Shown piece by piece: positions 59,809 through 64,000 of a stretch of 64,000 bases of DNA. This DNA comes from an uncultured Sulfitobacter sp. (lineage in GTDB: Bacteria > Pseudomonadota > Alphaproteobacteria > Rhodobacterales > Rhodobacteraceae). Location: positions 62,001 to 126,000 of the forward strand of contig NZ_CANNBM010000006.1 of NCBI RefSeq assembly GCF_947502895.1, read 5' to 3'. Within the stretch, counting starts at the first letter, position 1, and the number at the start of each line of letters is the position of its first letter. A program made the position numbers and the translations under genes. The notes below the pieces were generated by a model. It saw only the letters and a list, made by a program, of their open reading frames with translations. It searched no databases and was not told the origin of the DNA.

Positions 59809-60725
59809 AATCCGTTGTGCCTGTTCTTACGGTTGTGGCTGCGATCCTTGGGGTTTGGTTGCTGTCTGTCATTCCGATGAACATGCATCTGGTTGCGGAT
59901 CAGGCGCAGCGGGACGGGGCGGTCGTGCAGCCAGACACGCCGCGCGCGCGGCAAGAAGTTGGCGGCCTTGCGCTGGCGCTTCGCAATCATGCGCTGGTGC
60001 CGCTGACCTATAGTTTCAAGCGGCCCCGTCTGCCCAGCCCGCAGCAGGTAGCAGGCGAAATGGTAGATACGATTTTTGGTAAAAAAATTACTTCGAAACG
60101 CTCGCTTGTATATCACGGATGGGTCACGCTGGCGCCCACATTGTTGGGATTTGTGATCGGGACAGTTTCGGGCATTTTGCTGGCCGTGGGCATTGTGTAC
60201 AGCCGCGTGATGGATCGCTCTGTCATGCCATGGGCCATCGTGAGCCAGACGATTCCTATTTTGGCGCTGGCACCGATGGTAATCGTTGTATTGGGATCAA
60301 TGGGGATACAGGGGCTTTTCCCCAAATCTCTCATTGCGGCCTACCTGTCGTTCTTTCCTGTAGTCGTTGGGATGGTCAAAGGGCTGCGTAGCCCGTCTGC
60401 GATGCAGTTGGATTTGTTGCGGACTTATAATGCGTCCGGATCGCAAGGGTTTTGGTCTTTGCGTTTGCCTGCCTCGGCACCCTATTTGTTTGCATCGCTG
60501 AAGATCGGGATATCCGCATCGCTGGTGGGCACGATTGTGGCAGAGTTGCCTACAGGTGCGCGGGCCGGATTCGGGGCGCGGATGCTGGTGGGCGATCAGT
60601 ATGGTCAACCCTTGGTCAGTTGGGCGGCTTTGTTTGCGGCAGCTTTGACAGCGGCAGCACTGGTGGGCCTGTTCAGTGCGATTGAGCGGCTTACGCTCCG
60701 GCGTATGGGGATGGCCACCACATGA
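59805..60725 (+). CDS. ABC transporter permease 1 of the probable pyrimidine importer
   Basis: A 306-residue BPD-type permease. After helix 1 (V-V-P-V-L-T-V-V-A-A-I-L-G-V) there is an unusually long extracytoplasmic stretch of about 85 residues before the standard core that begins P-T-L-L-G-F-V-I-G-T. The cytoplasmic EAA-like loop is seen as D-L-L-R-T-Y-N-A-S-G-S-Q-G-F-W-S-L-R-L-P. The start is the GTG at 59805, with AAGGAGG seven bases upstream; an in-frame GTG at 59799 is too close to that site. The stop overlaps permease 2 by 4 bp. Confidence 0.92.
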   Translation: MKSVVPVLTVVAAILGVWLLSVIPMNMHLVADQAQRDGAVVQPDTPRARQEVGGLALALRNHALVPLTYSFKRPRLPSPQQVAGEMVDTIFGKKITSKRSLVYHGWVTLAPTLLGFVIGTVSGILLAVGIVYSRVMDRSVMPWAIVSQTIPILALAPMVIVVLGSMGIQGLFPKSLIAAYLSFFPVVVGMVKGLRSPSAMQLDLLRTYNASGSQGFWSLRLPASAPYLFASLKIGISASLVGTIVAELPTGARAGFGARMLVGDQYGQPLVSWAALFAAALTAAALVGLFSAIERLTLRRMGMATT

Positions 60726-61564
60726 TATATGTCATCCTTGGTTTCGTGATCTGGGCCGCAGGGTGGTGGCTGAATGTGCGGCTGTCTAACGGGGCTGCAA
60801 GTGATACGCGGGCCGTGCGTGTATTGGTTCCTGCAATTTTTGGCCTAACGATTGTGATCGTGTGGGAGATGATGGTGCGCGGGTTCGAGGTGAACCCTGT
60901 GATCCTGCCTGCGCCCTCGTCCGTGATAGCGCGGCTGGGGCAGGAAGGGCCGATCCTCTGGGCGGATTTCCAGCAGACGATCCTCAAAGGCGCGCTGAGT
61001 GGTTATGTCATTGGAACAATTGCGGCCTTTGTAGTGGCGATCTTTGCAGATCGTTCGGATTTTCTGACGCGGGGGATTCTGCCTGTAGGCAGCTTTATGG
61101 CTGCTCTGCCGATTGTGGGGACAGCACCGATCTTTGTGAAATGGCTTGGCAGTGATTGGGAGTCAAAGGCGGCTGTTGTTGCGGTGATGGTGTTCTTTCC
61201 TATTCTTGTAAACACCGTTGCAGGATTGAAGGACACCGACAGCATGCAGCGCGACCTGATGCGGACCTATGCGGCGGGGTATTGGGAAAGCCTGTTCAAG
61301 CTGCGCTTGCCTGCGGCGATGCCGTTTATCTTCAACGGGCTCAAAATCGGAACGACGCTTGCGCTGATCGGGGCGATTGTTGCTGAATTTTTCGGCTCTC
61401 CCACAGTTGGAATGGGCTTTCGCATCTCGACCAGCTTTGGACAGCTTGCACTGGATATGGTCTGGGCCGAGATTGTGGTGGCCGCAGTGGCGGGCAGCGC
61501 ATTTTACGGAGCAATGACTCTGTTGGAAAAACGGATGACTTTCTGGCATCCTTCACAACGATAA
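60722..61564 (+). CDS. ABC transporter permease 2 of the probable pyrimidine importer
   Basis: A 280-residue BPD-type permease with about six to seven helices. It has the usual preface N-P-V-I-L-P-A-P-S-S-V-I-A-R-L and a coupling loop Q-R-D-L-M-R-T-Y-A-A-G-Y-W-E-S-L-F-K-L-R-L-P. It starts in the ATGA overlap with permease 1. Two different permease genes imply a heterodimeric membrane channel. Confidence 0.93.
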   Translation: MIYVILGFVIWAAGWWLNVRLSNGAASDTRAVRVLVPAIFGLTIVIVWEMMVRGFEVNPVILPAPSSVIARLGQEGPILWADFQQTILKGALSGYVIGTIAAFVVAIFADRSDFLTRGILPVGSFMAALPIVGTAPIFVKWLGSDWESKAAVVAVMVFFPILVNTVAGLKDTDSMQRDLMRTYAAGYWESLFKLRLPAAMPFIFNGLKIGTTLALIGAIVAEFFGSPTVGMGFRISTSFGQLALDMVWAEIVVAAVAGSAFYGAMTLLEKRMTFWHPSQR

Positions 61565-61630
61565 CGATGATCCCGCACAAGTGGGGCCCAAAAAGAACAC
61601 GTATTAACCAACCGACTTGGAGGTCGAACG

Positions 61631-62626
61631 ATGAAAAGATTTATGATGGCAGCAGCATGTGCAGCGAGCTTTGCGGCCGCGCCTGTGTTTGCGGACGGAC
61701 ATGCGAATACGGTGACGTTGCAATTGCAGTGGGTCACACAATCGCAGTTTGCTGGCTATTACGTCGCGCAGGACAAAGGGTTTTATGAGGCCGAGGGGCT
61801 CGATGTGACCATCCTGCCTGGTGGGCCTGATATTGCGCCACCGCAGGTTCTGGCAGGGGGCGGGGCAGATGCAATGCTGAACTGGATGCCGAGTGCGCTG
61901 GCAGCGCGTGAGAAGGGCCTGCCGGTTGTGAATATCGCGCAACCGTTCAAGACATCGGGCCTGATGCTGACCTGTTGGAAAGATACCGGCATCACTGGTG
62001 TTCAGGACTTTAAAGGCAAAACCATCGGTGTCTGGTTCTTTGGGAACGAATACCCGTTCCTGTCGTGGATGAGCCAAGAGGGTATTAGCACGGATGGTGG
62101 TGAGGACGGTGTGACCGTTCTTAAACAGGGTTTTAACGTCGATCCACTGCTGCAACGTGAGGCGGACTGTATCTCGACCATGACATATAATGAATACGGT
62201 CAGGTGCTGGATGCGGGCGTGAACCCTGATGAGTTGGTGACGTTCAAATATGAAGACCAAGGCGTGGCCACGTTGGAAGACGGGATTTATGTGCTTGAGG
62301 ACAATCTCGATGACCCAGTGTTTGTGGACAAAATGGTGCGCTTTGTGCGCGCATCCATGAAGGGCTGGGAATATGCGGCGGCCAATCCTGAGGAAGCGGG
62401 CGGTATCATCATCGAGAATGACGAGACAGGCGCGCAATCCGAAGAAGCGCAGGTGCGCATGATGAAAGAGATTGCCAAGCTGACCGCTGGCTCAACCGGC
62501 GCCTTGGTTGAGGCGGATTTCCAGCGCACGGTTGATACACTGCTGGCGGGTGGGTCTGACCCCGTCATTTCCAAGCAGCCAGAGGGTGCGTGGACCAGCG
62601 CGATTACAGATGCTGCTTTGAAATAA
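61631..62626 (+). CDS. NMT1/THI5-type periplasmic substrate-binding protein
   Basis: A 331-residue binding protein. The signal peptide (M-K-R-F-M-M-A-A-A-C-A-A-S-F-A-A-A) is cleaved near V-F-A/D. The mature protein has L-Q-W-V-T-Q-S-Q-F-A-G-Y-Y-V-A and G-F-Y-E-A-E-G-L-D-V-T-I, the family hallmark, plus F-K-G-K-T-I-G-V-W-F. Relatives bind HMP, riboflavin precursors, sulfonates and pyrimidine-like rings. TTGGAGG precedes the ATG. It is the last gene of the operon, followed by a perfect hairpin at 62644-62671. Confidence 0.93.
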   Translation: MKRFMMAAACAASFAAAPVFADGHANTVTLQLQWVTQSQFAGYYVAQDKGFYEAEGLDVTILPGGPDIAPPQVLAGGGADAMLNWMPSALAAREKGLPVVNIAQPFKTSGLMLTCWKDTGITGVQDFKGKTIGVWFFGNEYPFLSWMSQEGISTDGGEDGVTVLKQGFNVDPLLQREADCISTMTYNEYGQVLDAGVNPDELVTFKYEDQGVATLEDGIYVLEDNLDDPVFVDKMVRFVRASMKGWEYAAANPEEAGGIIIENDETGAQSEEAQVRMMKEIAKLTAGSTGALVEADFQRTVDTLLAGGSDPVISKQPEGAWTSAITDAALK

Positions 62627-62643
62627 GCACATATTAGACGAAA

Positions 62644-62671
62644 CTGGCCGGAGGTAGACGCCTCCGGCCAG
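62644..62671. terminator. Hairpin between the binding-protein gene and the convergent gene
   Basis: CTGGCCGGAGG (62644-62654) pairs perfectly over 11 bp with 62661-62671 around a six-base loop. On the plus strand it is followed by CCAAAT, so no T-tract; on the minus strand it is followed by TTTCGTCT. It may end the pyrimidine operon and the converging orphan gene from both sides. Confidence 0.65.
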
Positions 62672-62681
62672 CCAAATGCAC

Positions 62682-63368
62682 TTAGGCGTCGCTTATCGTA
62701 ATAGCGTTCACCTGTCCGGGTGCTGATGCGGTCACTTTGATCCCGTCAAGTTCTACGGAGATTGAACCGCTACCGTCGGAGTATTGGCAGTGTTTTGTGT
62801 GAACATCTTTGATGTGATCGCGGATGAAATCGCCTTTGGTATCGTTCTTTGCATCCGAATAGAAATCATAATTCGAAATACCAAGGCCGATGCCGTAACT
62901 GCCGCGGGGGATCTTCCTGACTAGCAGGGCAATCTGATGGAATGATCCGCCGCTGTTGCTGTTGAGGCGCAAGGATGTCTCAAACCCCATACCCCCACCG
63001 ATCCCGTCGAGTTTCGCCGTCGTGCCAGCAGCATAGATCTGAAACAGGTCTTTTGCCTGCCACTTCTGAAGCTGCTCGTCCAATTCGCTGTCGGATGGAT
63101 TGTTACCATAATGGACCTTGGCGGCGTTCATGAACTTTGTAAATTCATAGAAGTATCCAGGCAGCGTCACAGAGGGCGCTTGCACATAGTTTCCATGGTG
63201 GGTTTTGTACGATTTGAGGTCATACGAGTGGTGGGATTCGTTCGTTATTATTGCTCCGATTGAGCTTGAACCCGCATCGCGAACGGCGGTGGCAAGTTCA
63301 TTGGCCGCTTGGGAGGCAGCAGTCGCGATAGCGCCGATAATGGCAGCGGTAATGGCTGGTTCTGGCAT
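62682..63368 (-). CDS. Orphan protein resembling anemone-type pore-forming cytolysins
   Basis: A 228-residue protein with no signal peptide. Residues 4-30 form an Ala/Ile-rich amphipathic helix (A-I-T-A-A-I-I-G-A-I-A-T-A-A). Then comes I-G-A-I-I-T-N-E-S-H-H-S-Y-D-L, a G-N-Y-V-Q-A-P segment ending P-G-Y-F-Y-E-F, later G-G-M-G-F-E-T, and I-G-L-G-I-S-N-Y-D-F-Y-S-D-A. The order (N-terminal helix, I/D-N-E-S strand, Gly-rich strands, aromatic Y-x-x-Y-S-D loop) resembles actinoporins (sticholysin/equinatoxin) and related cytolysin/lectin folds. This is my pattern reading, not a search result. The DNA is AT-richer than the surroundings, and no immunity or secretion gene is adjacent. Confidence 0.55.
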   Translation of the reverse strand: MPEPAITAAIIGAIATAASQAANELATAVRDAGSSSIGAIITNESHHSYDLKSYKTHHGNYVQAPSVTLPGYFYEFTKFMNAAKVHYGNNPSDSELDEQLQKWQAKDLFQIYAAGTTAKLDGIGGGMGFETSLRLNSNSGGSFHQIALLVRKIPRGSYGIGLGISNYDFYSDAKNDTKGDFIRDHIKDVHTKHCQYSDGSGSISVELDGIKVTASAPGQVNAITISDA

Positions 63369-63613
63369 AGCAAAATTCCTATAAGTAATTGATAAAAAGT
63401 ATTTTTAGAGTACGAAAAATGTGTTGCTCTAACACTTGGATATCAAGAAATGTGGTGATCGTCTGTGAAGCAGACCACACTCTTTAGTTGAATTTCGCTG
63501 AAGCATGACTGCGCGCAGCTTAGTACCGCTTTGGGAATTGAGACGCCCAAGTTCAAATAGAAAAAGGCCAGCGCGAACGCTGGCCCCGTAATACGTCAGT
63601 GTGTTTATGCCGC
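63369..63613. other. AT-rich intergenic region, 245 bp
   Basis: It should hold the promoter and a GGA ribosome site for the cytolysin-like gene (minus strand) and the terminator of the L,D-transpeptidase gene. An imperfect hairpin (GTCTG...CAGAC, extended by GTGGT...ACCAC with a bulge) lies near 63450-63474. No gene is visible. Confidence 0.4.
63561..63585 (-). terminator. Intrinsic terminator of the L,D-transpeptidase gene
   Basis: An 8-bp GC-rich stem (GGCCAGCG, 63566-63573, with CGCTGGCC, 63578-63585) around a 4-base loop. Read on the minus strand it is followed directly by TTTTT. It lies 28 bp past the transpeptidase stop, the expected place. Confidence 0.9.
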
Positions 63614-64000
63614 TTAAAGAACGGTAACTTTTGTCCCGATTGGTACGCGCTGGTACAGGTCTTTGACGTGGGCGTTCAGCATGCGGATACAACCGTTGGA
63701 GACCGAGCGTCCGATGGAACGGGGCGCTGTTGTGCCGTGGATGCGGAAATATGTGTCTTTGCCACCTTGGAAAAGGTAAAGCGCGCGTGCGCCTAGCGGG
63801 TTGCCCGGGCCGCCTGGTTGTGCGTCGGTGTTGCCCACGAAACGGGCATAGGCCTTCGGGTCACGCTCGATCATCTCGTTGGTAGGGCGCCATGTGGGCC
63901 ATTCTTTTTTCACAGCGATAGTGGCGGAGCCTGTGAATTCCAGACCTGCTTTGCCTACACCCACGCCATACCGCATGGCTTTGCCGGGGGCGGTTACGAA
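63614..64000 (-). CDS. L,D-transpeptidase (YkuD domain), C-terminal part, cut by the right edge
   Basis: At least 129 codons are visible; the frame stays open to base 64000, so the true start lies outside. The YkuD catalytic block is present: Y-F-R-I-H-G-T-T, then S-V-S-N-G-C-I-R-M with the nucleophilic Cys. N-P-L-G-A-R-A-L-Y-L precedes it. These enzymes cross-link peptidoglycan by 3-3 bonds or attach lipoproteins; alphaproteobacteria carry many paralogues. An internal Met at 63976 could be mistaken for the start, but coding sequence continues upstream of it (F-V-T-A-P-G-K-A). Confidence 0.93.
   Translation of the reverse strand, partial: FVTAPGKAMRYGVGVGKAGLEFTGSATIAVKKEWPTWRPTNEMIERDPKAYARFVGNTDAQPGGPGNPLGARALYLFQGGKDTYFRIHGTTAPRSIGRSVSNGCIRMLNAHVKDLYQRVPIGTKVTVL

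Noticed and set aside
1..64000. tRNA, rRNA, CRISPR, insertion sequence or prophage features
   Set aside because: I found no tRNA T-loop or acceptor pattern in the gaps, no spaced repeats, no transposase and no phage structural genes. A covariance-model scan would settle small RNAs, which I cannot exclude.

Overview
The window is a 64 kb piece of alphaproteobacterial chromosome, most likely from the Roseobacter group of the Rhodobacteraceae. Support comes from the high GC content, dense operons with many 4-bp ATGA/GTGA overlaps, an RpoHII-type heat-shock sigma factor, a family-specific rhomboid-like protein beside trpS, a BciA-type 8-vinyl reductase, and a reductive pyrimidine-degradation locus. 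The species cannot be named from sequence alone. I saw no tRNA, rRNA, CRISPR array, insertion sequence or phage gene, and no stretch over 300 bases lacks a gene.

Layout. 1-2.7 kb (minus): a possible operon of isochorismatase-fold hydrolase, class II deacetylase, nitroreductase and a cut-off EI24/CysZ-like membrane protein. 2.8-4.8 kb: an RTX calcium-binding protein. 4.9-15.9 kb: housekeeping genes (trpS, a catalytically dead rhomboid homologue, murJ, bciA, an MFS transporter, glnD, an LpoA-like lipoprotein, rsmI, yraN). 16-22 kb: gshB, an HSL-type esterase, the comM/yifB AAA ATPase, a GST, a CobC-like phosphatase with cobU, and rpoHII coupled to a ChaN-like gene. 23-29 kb: coaBC-dut-membrane-anchored MoeB/ThiF protein, an M3 peptidase, ghrA and a VOC protein. 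29-35 kb (minus): the complete rod-shape cluster mreB-mreC-mreD-mrdA-rodA. 35-50 kb: mixed metabolism (VOC protein, sulfotransferase, NIPSNAP/ABM pair, ArsR regulator, an 18-repeat MORN protein, nadE, esterase, MBL-fold hydrolase, second-type gltX, GGCT protein, a GcvH-like protein lacking the lipoyl lysine, IMPase, a YbbA/YbbP-type ABC exporter and tesA).

50.9-62.6 kb is the most coherent accessory region: reductive pyrimidine catabolism. preT and preA (dihydropyrimidine dehydrogenase), hydA (dihydropyrimidinase) and a Zn amidohydrolase (probable N-carbamoyl-beta-alanine hydrolase) would take uracil/thymine to beta-alanine or its methyl homologue. An ABC importer (ATPase, two permeases, NMT1/THI5-type binding protein) would bring in the substrate. 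A RutR-like TetR regulator sits between the two transcription units. A near-perfect RutR-type operator (TTGACCAATTGGTAAA) precedes the amidohydrolase gene and a weaker copy precedes preT. Two AT-richer small genes, an XRE regulator and a PD-(D/E)XK nuclease-like protein, are spliced into this operon at exact stop/start junctions.

The right edge (62.7-64 kb) holds an AT-richer orphan gene for a protein that resembles anemone-type pore-forming cytolysins (actinoporin-like), then a truncated L,D-transpeptidase gene with a clear intrinsic terminator.
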